Positions 34,721-46,109 of a stretch of 62,000 bases of DNA are shown here, in pieces. Within the stretch, counting starts at the first letter, position 1. Every line of letters starts with the position of its first letter. The position numbers and the translations under genes were made by a program. The stretch is from Cristatella mucedo (Eukaryota > Bryozoa > Phylactolaemata > Cristatellidae). The stretch lies in NCBI GenBank assembly GCA_009760855.2, contig WPIO01000027.1:4502501-4564500 (forward strand), given 5' to 3'. The notes beneath the pieces are model-generated. The model saw only the letters and a program-made list of their open reading frames with translations. It did not search any database and was not told where the DNA came from.

Positions 34721-34980
34721 TAATTTCATTTTGCTTAAGATTCAATAAGCAGTGGTGGCTGGTAGCAGGAGAGGCTGCCAGCTCCACGGAAATTTGCATT
34801 TTAATGGCAGCGTTCTGTTGCTGGAATAACCATCCACCTTTATAGGTATCTATGGTTTTAAGACTAATTAGGAGGCTAACCGAGTTGACACTCGAACGCG
34901 GCAGCATAACTGAAACAGTCAAGGCAGATGTTGGCACACACAAAAGAAAGCATGCAAAGACATAGCTAACCAATAGTCAC

Positions 34981-35123
34981 CTCAAGGCACATCTTATTCT
35001 CTGTGATACGAAGGATAGGATGCTGCAGTGCAGATTTCAAGAAGCCACTCGCAACCATCTTCATATACTGATCCATAAGTGTAGTAGCCAACGATGTTGC
35101 ACGGAATAATGTAGACACATCAT
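34981..35123 (-). CDS. rasa1: rasa1 exon with the arginine finger
   Basis: Acceptor TTTTTACAG, donor GTGACT, 143 bases. The first two bases complete an Asp; exit in phase 0. The product DVSTLFRATSLATTLMDQYM carries the catalytic arginine finger (FRA), which inserts into the Ras active site; human: EATTLFRATTLASTLMEQYM. It continues LKSALQHPILRITENKMCLE. All key residues are intact. Confidence 0.95.
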
Positions 35124-35644
35124 CTGTAAAAATAATGGGCAGGCGATTAAGAAAAGTAGTGGTCAATCACCAATGGACTCAAGATACAGCCTTTCATTCC
35201 ACCAATCACGACGAGCCTCAATAAGCATCACAATGTACAGTCGCAGAGACATTAGCAATGTCATACAAGTGGCACAGTATGCAAACACACACAAAGAGCA
35301 GTCACATCAAATACTAAAGGAAGGTCTTCACCCACCGGTCATGCCAAAACAAGACCCAGAGCAAACCCTTAGGTCTGCTGAGCAACTCGGTTAGGAGGAC
35401 TGATGGATGCTATGGCCTTTGACGTGGGATATGAAACAGTTGGGACGATCTGGATTCTGTAGCTAGCAAGAAGCTTGGTGCGTTGCAGGGGAGAGGGTAA
35501 GAGAGAAGGCCAGCAGCAGGTGATAACCAAAGTCGTACACACATTCATAAACAAGTTGAGGTGAGCCAAAATAAGTATTTTAATTCATAGAGAGTATTCT
35601 CTAACGTGAATTTGCAAATTCTTTAGACATACTGAGTTTATGCA

Positions 35645-37165
35645 CTCCACCAAGGTGAAATAATAACAATAATATAGTGATTTCTAACATGCCACGAGAG
35701 AACTGAATCTCTTTCGGAGCACTTAACATATGCTGGACAAGAAGCAAGCTAATTGGTTAGCAATAACATACATGGTGTCAGCACGAATAACCATACAAAG
35801 GACCTATCACAGGGACCCAGCAAAAGCTGTGAGGAAAAACTACATTTTCTTTACAGCATGATTAGCTCTAAAACCTGACAGGAACCTAGATGCACTAAAA
35901 CTAAGTCTCAAGTTTCAAAGTAGGAGTATAAATAATCTGTTTAACTGACCTTTTTAACTGGGGAGTTTAACTGATCTGATTGATGCTTCAATGTCTTTGA
36001 TAGGAATGGCAGTAGGGAGATTAGGCAGAAGTTGCTGACGTTCTCCTGGTCTAGTGTGATCTTCCTGATGAGAGGCCCAACTACAGCTTTTTGACAGATC
36101 AAGCCTAGGACTAAGGAAATCTATTGTGTCTTATCAGAACGGGAGTTAAACTTCGAGAGTAGGTTACTGAGTGGTAGGCTTGAAGGTGGACGTTAAGGAT
36201 AAGTCTAATTGGAATGCTACCTAGGGAACAAACTTTGATTACATCTATCTTCTTGACAAAGAAGTAAGGAAAACGATCGGCTAGATAGCCACATGTATCA
36301 CCAGGAAAGATGCTGACATGAGAGTGGTTAAAAAAATGGTTGATGGTTGACATAAGTATTTTCGGATTGTGGTCTTCGATTTCACAATGATTTTTAAAGA
36401 AATGAACCTGACCTTAGCTAGGAGGATACGACCAACTGTATTCCTCCAATGACGGTCGATGGACAGGCATTCATGATCTTACCTACGATTTTTCAGACAT
36501 CCAGTTTGATCGTTCTGGCTACTTTAATGTCAGCAGTTAACCACAGGCTGTCTGTGCGAGAAGGTATATGTATTTGGCTTAGTCAGAAGAGTTAACTCAT
36601 CCAGAACAATGGATGTGCCGTATTGAAGGGGACCCAAACTGCGTCAGATCTGCACACGGTTGCACGTGCAGAATTTGGTAATAATAGGAATTGACTATAT
36701 AACAATCATAGGAGAATATTTGATCAAATGTGTGACCTTTGCTGTGAGTGGGGCGATGAGCATAGGTCACACACAAAATTAATCAGTCTGTATACACAAT
36801 TTGGCACACCAGGAGCCAGTCGGATAATCGAAATGAATGCTAAAATCTCCCAGTAGGGATAATTTATTGACAAAAACCGAAGCTACTAGTTAATAGAAGG
36901 ACTTATTCTATGAGATCCGAAAAACTGCCTCGAGGGGAGTGCTAACGGCTTGCAATCGAGAAAAAACCGAGCAACAATGGCTACTCCACCACTAGTTTTA
37001 ATTGATCTGGTGGCATGGAAGAATGAGAAGCAATAATAATAAGTCAATAATAATTATATAACATAATAATAATACAAGTAGTAAGGAGTGTGGTCGGTTA
37101 TGTTCAGGCAGTTGGTCGATTAAAGCCAGATCTCAGTCACAGCAAAGAGATCAAGGGCATCGTAA
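35645..37165 (-). mobile_element. L2-like LINE with endonuclease, internally deleted
   Basis: It starts with an (ATT)n-type tail and 3' untranslated part to about 35868, then jumps to the reverse transcriptase N-terminus (GATTAGCTCTAAAACCTGAC). Next comes the linker and the endonuclease: on the minus strand LGDFSIHFD near 36850-36825, and THSKGHTFDQI near 36758-36725. These are the best-preserved AP-endonuclease motifs in the window. Stops lie between them. Confidence 0.8.
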
Positions 37166-37659
37166 AGAATCAGCCATGGCACAAATTATTATGGTTTATT
37201 GCTCATTAAACTTACAATTCACTGGTACACTTTAAGTGACCATCGGAGTTCAGCTTGCCGGATGGCTACTAAAGGGGATTCACACGGACTAAAACTAAAG
37301 CTTATGCATAATTACTTTCAGTCGCCTAAGACGGACAATATCTCGAGTGCACGGAGATAAAGTGCGTTACAAATTGTGAGATACCCTCGCACTCTTTAAT
37401 AAGCAACATGCAATTTGCCTCAATTGACCCTGAATCAAGCAGTCTTTTTTTGATTACTTTCATGAGATCTACGAGCCCCACAGTAGCTCACTGCTGCCAT
37501 CGGCAAAAGAAGCTCCACTGATTGCCACAGGCACAGCAGCCAGGTCAGAGATCCGTGCTGCCAGGTAGTCTGAGGACTATGTACACTACTCAAGCAAAAC
37601 CACAAGTTTCAATATTTTCATGCAGTCTCTAATATGAGATTATATATATACTGACAAAC
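37166..37659. other. intron sequence, nothing recognised
   Basis: No frame or repeat of note was seen. Confidence 0.3.
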
Positions 37660-37835
37660 GCCACTGGTTCTTAGACTAGAGGCTAGGTGCTCGAACTTCA
37701 TAACCCAGCTCGAGTCATGTAGGCCAACACAAGTGGGGGGGGGGGGGAAGGGGTAGTAGCTGCTAAGGCTCTTATGATGCCGTATGCATGAAGCTGTTCA
37801 TCAGCTAACCTTTCCTTTTACTTTACTTTAGATAA
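37660..37835 (+). mobile_element. SINE-A, diverged, with G13-like run
   Basis: CTGGTTCTTAGACTAGAGGC (A box region), a G run at 37736-37748, then GCTGCTAAGGCTCTTATGATGCC and CATCAGCTAACCTTTCC with a TTTTACTTTACTTTA end. Confidence 0.5.
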
Positions 37836-38155
37836 GGACCGTGTAGAGTGCGTCTACTACCTAAAGGATGGAGAAGGAAGAATGGTTGTAGACAAGGGCA
37901 CATGAAGTAGGATGGTAAATTCAACAGGGGCGAAGATAAAAAATGAAATATAATGAATATACAGACATTGCAACAGGGAAACTCCAAGCTGGCCGTGCAA
38001 GATAAAAGAACCCAACCCGAGATGCCAAAGCAGGCAATGAGCAACCAATCAACATTCAATCATTCCAATGAGCAATCACTTAACAGTAGGCCAAGAAGCG
38101 CAAGAGAGAAGGAAGCTGCATCATTGCCTGCCACATGTGCTACAGCTAATCCTAC

Positions 38156-38315
38156 CCTCACGAGCGATCTCGAGACTGTTCATGGTTTTCAGGAGTACCT
38201 CTTCTTTGTGCTCGTGCCTGAAGATTCTCAGCAGCGACTGGGCCAGCGTCGCACGGTCGCTGACGCCAAGCATACCCAGGGCGCTCACTGCCTGCAGGTC
38301 TTTTGATAGCAGCAC
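38156..38315 (-). CDS. rasa1: rasa1 exon, start of the GAP domain
   Basis: Acceptor CAATCACTTACAG, donor GTAGGA, 160 bases. Phase 0 entry; the last base G begins the Asp of the next exon. The product VLLSKDLQAVSALGMLGVSD continues ATLAQSLLRIFRHEHKEEVL. Human: LILQKELHVVYALSHVCGQD, then TLLASILLRIFLHEKLESLL. It follows a 9.9-kb intron and leads into a 3-kb one. It is GC-richer than its surroundings. Confidence 0.92.
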
Positions 38316-39034
38316 CTGTAAGTGATTGGCACATAAACCTTGCACTCGTTTTACTGTACATAGCGATCAGCAAGGTGTTCCACTGATAATGGTAGTAGAA
38401 TATATCACAACCTTTGCAACAGCAAGCTCTAGTAGCTAGCATTCAGGACAAAACGCACGTACCGTGGTACATTTACAAGATTCAACTCAGTGCAAGTGCC
38501 TACGCTCGCATGCACATGCTTGGATCATCAGACAGCTCCTAAGCCTTAAAAGCTTCATACAAGATTAGGGACGGTGGTTCTATCTGACAAAAGGTTAAAA
38601 AAATCAAGAGTCCTCACAATCTTGCTTCATTTAGTAACACAAATAAGTGGAATACTTCTCTAGTTAAAAATTATCTTATGATTAGTGTTTCGAAGTTCAA
38701 TATTTGGAGCAGGCCTTCGTTAAAGTGGCAGCCGATGTCTCCTTCCTTAATTGACCCACAAGTGAAGATTTCGTTGATGCTGCTCGTAGTGACTTAGTCA
38801 ACCAGTAAAAACCTTTTTAAGAACCACCACGTTCGCAGTGTCATTAACTACCCTATAGCATCCACGAAGGCCTTTTTTAGAGGTACTCCACACTTGCCGG
38901 CAAACAGCTAGGATCATAGGTTAGAATCTTACATGCAGCCCTAAAAACTGAAAGAATGTGGCAGTTTTGGTACTGAACAAAATCAGCCACCTTGTTCTCC
39001 AATAGAAGGCAGCCGATTCAGGTGATCTTTGATA
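38316..39034. other. intron sequence, nothing recognised
   Basis: No repeat family or coding match was seen. Confidence 0.3.
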
Positions 39035-39668
39035 ATACTAATTTGATATGGCCCCCTCAGAGAACCCAATCTCTTTCTAGGCACTTAACATTTGCTGCAA
39101 AAGAAGCACGATCGAACGGTTAGAGGTAGAATGCTTAATGACAGCAAGCTTAACATGGTTAGAGGTGACAAGCACAGGGTCAGCATGCAAATATGGCTAG
39201 TGGAAGCATTAACAATGTCAGCACGCATAAGCACGTAAAGGACGAATTACATAGACCCACTAAATACTGTAATAAATATGTGCTTTGAGCTGCTTTTTAA
39301 ATGTGGTCAAGTCACGCGATGTCATGAAGCAAATCGGAAGTGAGTTTCAGGCTTTGGGAGCATATGCAATAAAAATAGTCTCCAAAAAATTTGAGCTTCG
39401 TGTGAGGTATAGGTTTACGATTAGATTCCGAAAAGCCAGTGGTACAATGCTTAGCCTGGTAAGGGTGTAGACGTGATATATAGGCTGGAGCCAAAGAATG
39501 ACGGGACCTAAAAGTGAGTGACAGAACCTTGAAGTCGATGCGTTGCTTGACAAGGAGTCAGTGCAGGTTGGTGAGAAGTGGTGCAATATGGCAACTGCAA
39601 TGCTCACGACACGCCTGGCTGCAGTTTTACACACGCTGTAAGCGCTTGATTGCACTGGTCGGTAGACC
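39035..39668 (-). mobile_element. L2-like LINE 3' fragment
   Basis: Tail TTTGATATGGCCCCCTCAGAGAACCC...CTTTCTAGGCACTTAACATTTGCTGC, then the usual 3' untranslated and C-terminal reverse transcriptase parts. It is cut off sharply at GGTCGGTAGACCAGCA, where unrelated GC-rich DNA begins. Confidence 0.8.
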
Positions 39669-40330
39669 AGCATTTCCCTGTTTCCCCAGGCGGACGTGCA
39701 CTCTTTTCGTGCCACGTTTCCGGCCAGCCCTGCAGGGTCTCGAGGCCGTGGCCATCCAAAAGGCAGCTGCTCGCGGCCTCTGCTGATGCCTCAGCAAGTC
39801 ATTTGAGCTCTCATTTCTCCACTCTTTAGCTCCCAGCATTTTATTGCACTCCAGACTGTTCAGCGGGTGCGGCTGGCCAGAGGCACTTTACTTTATCATT
39901 ACTCATTAACTCATTATCATTTTATATTACATTATCATTATCATTTACGTTATATTATCATTACCATTTACTTTATCACTTTACTGATTGGACGGTTCTG
40001 CCGATGCCGATGACTGGTGTGGGTGGAGTCACTCGGAGCAGCCGCCGAAGGAGGCCAGAGGCTGCTGCCCACTACTGGCTGTGATCGATCTCCTGACACA
40101 CCTGACATGAGTTCAAGTCAGAGTAGGCATGCAAAAGGCTCTCTCGTCCGGATCTCTCTGCATGCGCCAACCATGACAGGTAGCCAGACACGTGCCCAGA
40201 ACACGTGCCCAGAACACGTGCGTCGGCGTGACACCATGCTCGATAGCCCAGGCGGCAAGTTGATGATAAACCTTTTTCAGCACAGCCCCTCAGTGCCGCA
40301 AGAAACGTGTACCAGGCGTTAGGCTACAGG
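39669..40330. other. GC-rich segment of unknown origin
   Basis: Composition changes abruptly at 39669 (CCCTGTTTCCCCAGGCGGACGTGC) and returns to normal near 40330. Inside are an ATCATT-rich low-complexity stretch (39893-39985) and a short tandem repeat, ACACGTGCCCAGA, at 40188-40220. There is no protein that I recognise. It may be a piece of another transposon or a filler captured at the LINE's 5' end. Confidence 0.45.
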
Positions 40331-40974
40331 CTCTTGGAACCCTATGTGTCCTTTAGATGTGCAGCTATAACACATCTTTCGTCAAGCGAAATCTCCACCC
40401 CAAAAAGACAAGTCTGATTCAAAGGTTTGGTGAACTTGCATAAAAAAGTATCTAACGCAAGCACGGACAATACAAAGCAACGTCTCATACAAGTGATTCC
40501 ATATACTACAGTATACTGCTACGATAACCCAACCTGTTGCCTTTCTCTTGATGCTGTCTCCAAGCAAAACTGCTTGCAAAATAGCCACATCTTTAAACAG
40601 CAGATTGTTGGTGCCATCCATCTTGCATGGAGACCGCCCAGGATAATAAAGTGATAGCCTTCAAGGGTTGTTTCTCCAAAAAAAATCGTCATCGAGTTGC
40701 TCAGCATGTTTTTTTTTCTTCTAAATAATCAGCACAGGAATAGAAATAACTTCTTTACAGAAACCTAGAATTACTCACACCCAGTCCACCGGAGGCTATA
40801 CTATAGTGTCCAGCCGATTTTCGGTACATTTTGCCTTAAATGGCAAACATCAATATTTTGGATATATAGTACATATGCTCGTAAATGCATATCTCGACCA
40901 CATGCGTACCTCGGTCAAGAGCTCCAAAAAGAGTGCCACAGCCTCAGTTCAGCCTCATTCTGTTCTGCTTGCTA
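40331..40974. other. intron sequence, nothing recognised
   Basis: No repeat family or coding match was seen. Confidence 0.3.
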
Positions 40975-41060
40975 TAATAATAATAATAATAGTACATTTG
41001 CATAGCACCCTCAGAAAACTAAATCTCTTTCCATGCAATTTACATAAGCTGTAAAGGTAC
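40975..41060 (-). mobile_element. solo L2-like tail
   Basis: (AAT)n, then CATTTGCATAGCACCCTCAGAAAACTAAATCTCTTTCC and CATAAGCTGTAAAGG. Confidence 0.65.
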
Positions 41061-41123
41061 TACCCGCAACACTAGTGTCACCTATTCTTTTGCATGCTTG
41101 TGCATGATATCTATAGTGATGGC

Positions 41124-41285
41124 ACATTAGGTAAGGCGGTTGCTTTCACGACCTCGGCCCCGAGGCCGTGGGTTCGATTCCTGCAGTGGGCGATTCTTTA
41201 TCGCCACTGCAAGCGGTGGTGATAGCCGTAAAGGCTCTTCTGTCGCTATACAAAAAGAGGCTGTTTAATCAGCTAGGATTTTTTA
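41124..41285 (+). mobile_element. SINE-A, well preserved
   Basis: TAGGTAAGGCGGTTGC (A box region), CCGTGGGTTCGATTCCTGC (B box), GGGCGATTCTTTATCGCCACTG, GGCTCTTCTGTCGCTATAC, GGCTGTTTAATCAGCTAGG and a T run. Among the best copies of the family. Confidence 0.85.
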
Positions 41286-41386
41286 TATGCTTTGCTTTTA
41301 TGTAATCCTCATGGATGCCATCAACCCGAGAGCTGTAAAGCACTTGGATAGGGAATTGGTTCCCTTAGGATGCCATAAAAATGGCA

Positions 41387-41535
41387 TATCGTTGTTGCTA
41401 TTATTATTATTGCTTGAGCAAGCAGACTAAAAACCACGTAATTTAGCATCACGTTTATCTGCCTGCGTATCGCTGTTGCTATTATTATTATTGCTTGAGC
41501 AAGCAGACTAAAATCCACGTAAGTTTGCATCTGCC
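41387..41535. repeat. tandem duplication of about 81 bases
   Basis: TATCGTTGTTGCTATTATTATTATTGCTTGAGCAAGCAGACTAAAA (41387) recurs as TATCGCTGTTGC... at 41468, with the same downstream CCACGTAA. The unit includes an (ATT)4 run. Confidence 0.85.
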
Positions 41536-41634
41536 TAGCAACAGCTCGGGGCTGGCCTGATCGAAATGGATTTTAAAGCTCACACTCTGACACATCACTT
41601 CCCCATTCGTGCTCTTAAAAGTCATAATTAATTT

Positions 41635-41760
41635 GCATACTACCCTAAGAGATCTCAATCTCTATTCAGGCCCTTCACATTTGCTGCGGGGCTAGAGCCC
41701 ACGACCTCGACCGCACCTTGGTCGCGGCGACCACATTAACCACTGGACCAAACTAGAGAG
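41635..41760 (-). mobile_element. SINE-B
   Basis: TTTGCATACTACCCTAAGAG, TCTATTCAGGCCCTTCACATTTGC, GGCTAGAGCCCACGACCTCG (B box), GGTCGCGGCGACC and AACCACTGGACCAAACTAGAG (A box side). Confidence 0.75.
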
Positions 41761-41809
41761 GCTCTTGCCAGAATTCTATGTATTTACACTGACTGCTATA
41801 CCGTTATAA

Positions 41810-44035
41810 TAATACTACTACTAATAAAAATGTACTTGATAAAGCGCCCTCAGAGAACTTAATCTCTCTCTAGGCGCTTTACATTTGCTGCAAAGTGAAA
41901 TGCAATTGAATGGTAAGTAAAATCATGCTTGAAAAACAAACGAAATGAATAATATGGTTAGGGGTGACATGCACAGGGTTAGCATGCAAATGTGGTTAGT
42001 GGCAGCATGCACAGTGTCAGCACGCATAAGCACACCAAGGACGAATCACAGGGACCCACTAAATGCTGTCCTAAATAGGCGTTTTTAGGTTCCCTTTAAA
42101 TGTGGTCAGGTCAGGGGATGTTCTGACGCAGGTCGGGAGGGAGTTCCAGGCTTTGGGAGCATATGAACTAAATGCACGGTCTCCATTGGATTTAAAGTTT
42201 GTACGAGGTATTTCTAGACTGTTGGATTCCGAAAAGCGGGTGGTACGATGCTTGGCCTGATGGGGTAGTATATCTGACAGATAGGCTGGAGCCATAGAAT
42301 GAAAGGACCTAAAAGTGAGGGACAAAACCTTGAAGTCAATCCGTTGCTTGACTGGTAGCCAGTGCAGGTCGGCGAGAAGTGGAGTAATGTGACAACTGCA
42401 ACGCACACGGCAGACAAGCCTAGCTGCAGAGTTTTGCACCAGCTGCAATCGCCTGATCGCACATGCTGGTAGGCCAGTAAGCAGTGGGTTGCAGAAGTCG
42501 AGACAGGATGTCACGAATGCATGGACAAACTTGGACGTGGTATCCTTATCTAAACAAGCCCGAATTTTAGCAATGTTATGAAGCTGAAAATAGGCAGATT
42601 TGACTGTGGAGCTGATATGGTCGTCTAACGAGAGGTCGCTTTGGAATATGACACCTAGATTTCGAGCTGATTCAACTGGAGATATGCTGGCAGAGCCAAT
42701 TTTGAGAGTCAGCCTGTCCAATCTCTGGATCACACTGGATTTGCCCATAACTAGTAAGTTAGTTTTATCATCGTTTAGTTTTAGAAAATTTGCTGCCATC
42801 CATGTGCGGATGTCATCAATGCATGCAGCTAGTGAGTTGAGAGAATTTGAGGTGCTCGAAGGCTGGGAGGGATCAAAGCAAAGGTACAACTGAGTGTCAT
42901 CCACATAGAAGTGAAAGCCTAGATTGTGCTTGGCAATCACATCAGCAAGAGGCAGAGTATAAACCGTGAAAAGAACCGGACCTAGCACGGAGCCCTGAGG
43001 TAATCTATATTTCAGAGGTACTTCAGATGATCTTTGTCCATTCACGTCAATACTCTGGAGTCTCCCACTAAGATAGGACCTGAACCACTGCAGAGCAGTG
43101 CCAGTGATGCCCAGGCGAGATGAGAGGCGCTCTAGAAGAACTTTGTAATCGATGGTGTCAAAAGCTGCCGAAAGAACAAGCAAAACAAGCAGAGACACTC
43201 TACCCATGTCTGCATTCCTAAGTAGGTCGTTGTATACCCGAAGCAATGCTGACTCTGTGGAGTGATTAGCTCTGAAGCCAGACTGGAACTTACTAGCAAG
43301 GTGTGAGGTTTCGATATACGAGTTCAGCTGGTCCGCCACGACCTGTTCGAGTGTCTTTGATAGGAATGGTAGAAGGGAAACTGGGCGGTAGTTGCTCCAG
43401 TTCTCTTGGTAAAGTGTAGCTTTCTTGAGAAGTGGCCTGACTAAAGCTTTTTTGAAAGGTGCTGGGACAGGACCTGAGGCTAATGACATATTAATTATGT
43501 TAGTTATGCATGGCAGCAGTAGATCAATGCAACGTAGGAGCAGGACAGTGGGAATAGGGTCCAGAGGACTTGGTGTCTTCTATGATTGAGATTCGAACTT
43601 TAGGACTAGATCACTAATGACCTGCTTAAATGCAGACATTGAGGTGCAGCCAGGAACCGAGGAACAGCATTCTAGTGGGGAGGTTGTCATCGCAGGGATG
43701 TATTCCCTGATCTTGTCTATCTTCTGCACAAAGAATCGAGAGAAGCATTCGGCTAGATCATCATAAAGGGCATCAGGTAAGGAGCTAATCTGGGAACGGT
43801 TGAGGAGATGGTTTATTGTCGACATCAGCATTTTTGGATTGTGCATTTGTGATTCAACAATGTTTTTTATAAAAGCTAGACTTGGCCTTTGCTAGGATCG
43901 ATTGGTACGACCTACAGTAGTCTTCATATGCCTGTCGATGGACAGTTAGTCCGGATCTTTTGTATGCTTTTTTAAAGCTTTCGTTTAGTAGACTTGGCTA
44001 GTTTCATGTCTGCGTTAAACCATAGGTCATCTGGG
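41810..44035 (-). mobile_element. L2-like LINE, long copy
   Basis: Minus-strand copy with (ATT)n-like tail, intact hairpin (AAAGCGCCCTCAGAGAACTT...CTCTAGGCGCTTTAC), 3' untranslated region, the whole reverse transcriptase and about 550 bases of linker. It stops at 44035, where another, older tail lies. It sits in the longest rasa1 intron, antisense to nothing: it is in the same direction as rasa1. Confidence 0.88.
42071..43489 (-). pseudogene. LINE reverse transcriptase, open frame with a lost catalytic Asp
   Basis: 472 codons without a stop, the longest frame in the window. Order: NYRPVSLLPFLSKTLE, GFRANHSTESALL, motif A, PQGSVLGPVLFTVYTL (motif B; preceded by LKYRL where the reference copy has LKYGV), FHFYVDDTQLYL (motif C), thumb and L2/CR1 C-terminal part. 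In motif A the reading is LLVLLVLSAAFDT: the codon at 43177-43175 is GTT (Val), where the copy at 61.9 kb has GAT (Asp), the metal-binding residue. So it is probably inactive in spite of its length. Truncated C-terminus (ends NLKTPI). Confidence 0.88.
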
Positions 44036-44100
44036 CGTACTTGAACAACACCCTAAGAGAACTTTGTCTCTTTCTAGGCACTCTACAAATGCTGGAAACA
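44036..44100 (-). mobile_element. L2-like tail fragment
   Basis: TTGAACAACACCCTAAGAGAAC...CTCTTTCTAGGCACTCTACAAATGCTGG is another inverted 3' hairpin, abutting the long copy. Confidence 0.6.
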
Positions 44101-44374
44101 AAAAATGTCAACTGGTTGGTGATAACATCCACAACAAAGACACAGATACATACTTCTACTGCTGTCAACGCTGGGGTTAAGAATTGGTTCTAAATCGCCA
44201 CTAGCATCGAAGGATGTCCCGGTGTTTTGCCTGGCTGCTAGCATATTGTTCATTTCAACAGGGTGCCACTGTAACCATTACGTCAGATCAACTTAGACGG
44301 ATCCAAGAAGGTCATCCCGGATGTACAGCAAGTGAATTTTGAACACCACTTCCTCTATGACACACTCGACACCA

Positions 44375-45125
44375 AAACTGCTAAACTGGCTTAGGTCCTA
44401 CATCAGTGAGAGATGCCAAAGCATAGATATACATTCATTGTTTTCTAGCCTAGATTTAAATTAATTTTCTTCTTATGTAAATTCACTTGTTTAAAATTTG
44501 TGGTCTCTGCCGATGAAATCGCTACACAATCTATGCTTTCATTTCAATGGCGATGACACACAGCTGTGCCTATACTTGATCTCAGTCAGCCTTCAAGCAC
44601 ATAACAGTCTCAATTTCCTTGCTGAATGCAATGCTGACATCAGCACTTGGATAGCAAACTTTCTCAAACTGAATAACAAATCAACTTACATATATATGGC
44701 TCACTAGGTAAGGCAGTTGCTTTTCACGACCTCGGTCCCGAGGTCGTGGGTTCGAATCCTGCAGTAGGCAATCATTTATTGTTACTGCAAGCAGTGGTGA
44801 CAGCCATAAAGGCTCTTTTATCGCTACACAAAAAGAGGCTGTTAAATCAGGTCGTATTTTTTTATTACAATTTACATATACATACAACTTACATATATAA
44901 GAGAAAACCAAGCGTAAGTCGAAATTAAAAAACCTTTTTGATTAAAATGAGCTCTGCCAGTGTATCTCCTGTAGCAACAGCTACGTATCCTGTTCTTAAG
45001 TGACCTTACACTGGACGATCACATTAGCACCCCAGTAATCTGCATACTTTCAGTTACAAAATATTGCAAAATTTCAGGCCTGCCTAGACAGAAAAACCAC
45101 ATCCAAGTTGGTAGATGCCTTTTCG
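44375..45125 (+). mobile_element. L2-like LINE fragment split by a SINE-A
   Basis: Plus-strand reverse transcriptase pieces: GGCTTAGGTCCTACATCAG, ATGCTTTCATTTCAATGGCG (YADD region worn to FNGDDTQLCL), GCAAACTTTCTCAAACTG. After the SINE: AAACCAAGCGTAAGTCG, GAGCTCTGCCAGTGTATCTCC and GGACGATCACATTAGCACC. It ends at 45125 against an inverted fragment. Confidence 0.75.
44697..44885 (+). mobile_element. SINE-A with 14-base target-site duplication
   Basis: Body as in the other copies, with a textbook B box (GGGTTCGAATCC) at about 44748. AACTTACATATATA flanks it on both sides (44683-44696 and 44886-44899). The interrupted LINE reading continues after the second copy, so the insertion boundaries are exact. 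A TTACATATACATA stretch at its end is the SINE tail. Confidence 0.88.
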
Positions 45126-45129
45126 ATAT

Positions 45130-45730
45130 TTAACTTATGATAACGGCAACGTTATGCGGCTGGAAGTAGGCAGACTTGACTGTGGAGCTGATGTGGTCAT
45201 CTAATCAAAGGTCACTCTAGAACATAACACGTTTTCGTGCAGATTCAACAGAAGATATGCTGTTGGAGCAGATTTTGAGCGTTAACTTTTCCAATTTCTG
45301 AGTCACACTTGGTTTGCCCATAACTATGTTGGTTTTGTGTTATCATTCAATTGAGGAAAGTTTGCTGCCATTCACATGCAGATGACATTAATATATGCAG
45401 CCAGAGAGTTACGAGAATTCGACATGCTGGAGGTCTGGAAGTGATCAAGGCAAAGGTACTACTGAGTTTTGTCATCTGCATAGAAATGAAAGCCTAGATA
45501 GTGCCTGGCATTGAAAAAATGGAGAGTATACATCGTGAAAAGAAAGAGACCAAGCACAAAGCCCTGGGATTTTCAGAGGTTCCTCGGATGATCTTTGTCC
45601 AATCACATCAACACTTGTTGTGTGCCACCGAGTGTGCCACTAAGATCAGATCTGAACGATTGCAATGCAGTGCTAGTGATGCTCAGGCAAGACGAAAGGT
45701 GCTCAAGAAAGACTTGGCTATCGATAGTAT
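45130..45730 (-). mobile_element. L2-like LINE fragment
   Basis: Minus-strand pieces of the reverse transcriptase: GACTGTGGAGCTGATGTGG, GAAGATATGCTG, CCCATAACTATGTTGG, CATCTGCATAGAAATGAAAGCC and GATCTTTGTCC. It meets the plus-strand fragment head to head. Confidence 0.75.
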
Positions 45731-46109
45731 GCTGATTATCTGCTTCAGCTTACCTGTTTGTTGTTTGACTGTAGCTCGTAAGAAATTAAATGCCTACGGA
45801 AAGCTAGCCGTTTATCGCTTCAGGCTGCTGGATCTACCACGTCGGCGGCTGCTTTAGATATGCCGGCTGCTAGCAACCTGCATATTAGTTATGATCATGC
45901 GTACCTATTATCACTTCGTTCTCGTAGTCCAAATGTATTTCTAGATGTTATTGCAGTTGCTAAGATCCGTGAATTAGGCAGTTACAACAGAAAGGTGCCC
46001 CAGAGCCGTCTCGGGGGCCGGACCCCAAGCTGAGAAGCCGCTCGTTTGGCAGGAGCTTGGAGCTCCATGCTCGTTTGGTATTCCTAGCATCGTCTCGACC
46101 CGGTCACGA
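45731..46109. other. intron sequence, nothing recognised
   Basis: A CG-richer patch (CCCAGAGCCGTCTCGGGGCC, 46000-46040) but no pattern that I know. Confidence 0.3.

Noticed and set aside
42600-42893. Plus-strand frame across the long LINE copy
   Set aside because: Antisense shadow of the reverse transcriptase frame; the same shadow recurs at other copies.
44740-44765. Functional tRNA genes at the SINE heads
   Set aside because: B boxes are good, but no cloverleaf with paired acceptor stem can be drawn, and each head is fused to a repeated body.
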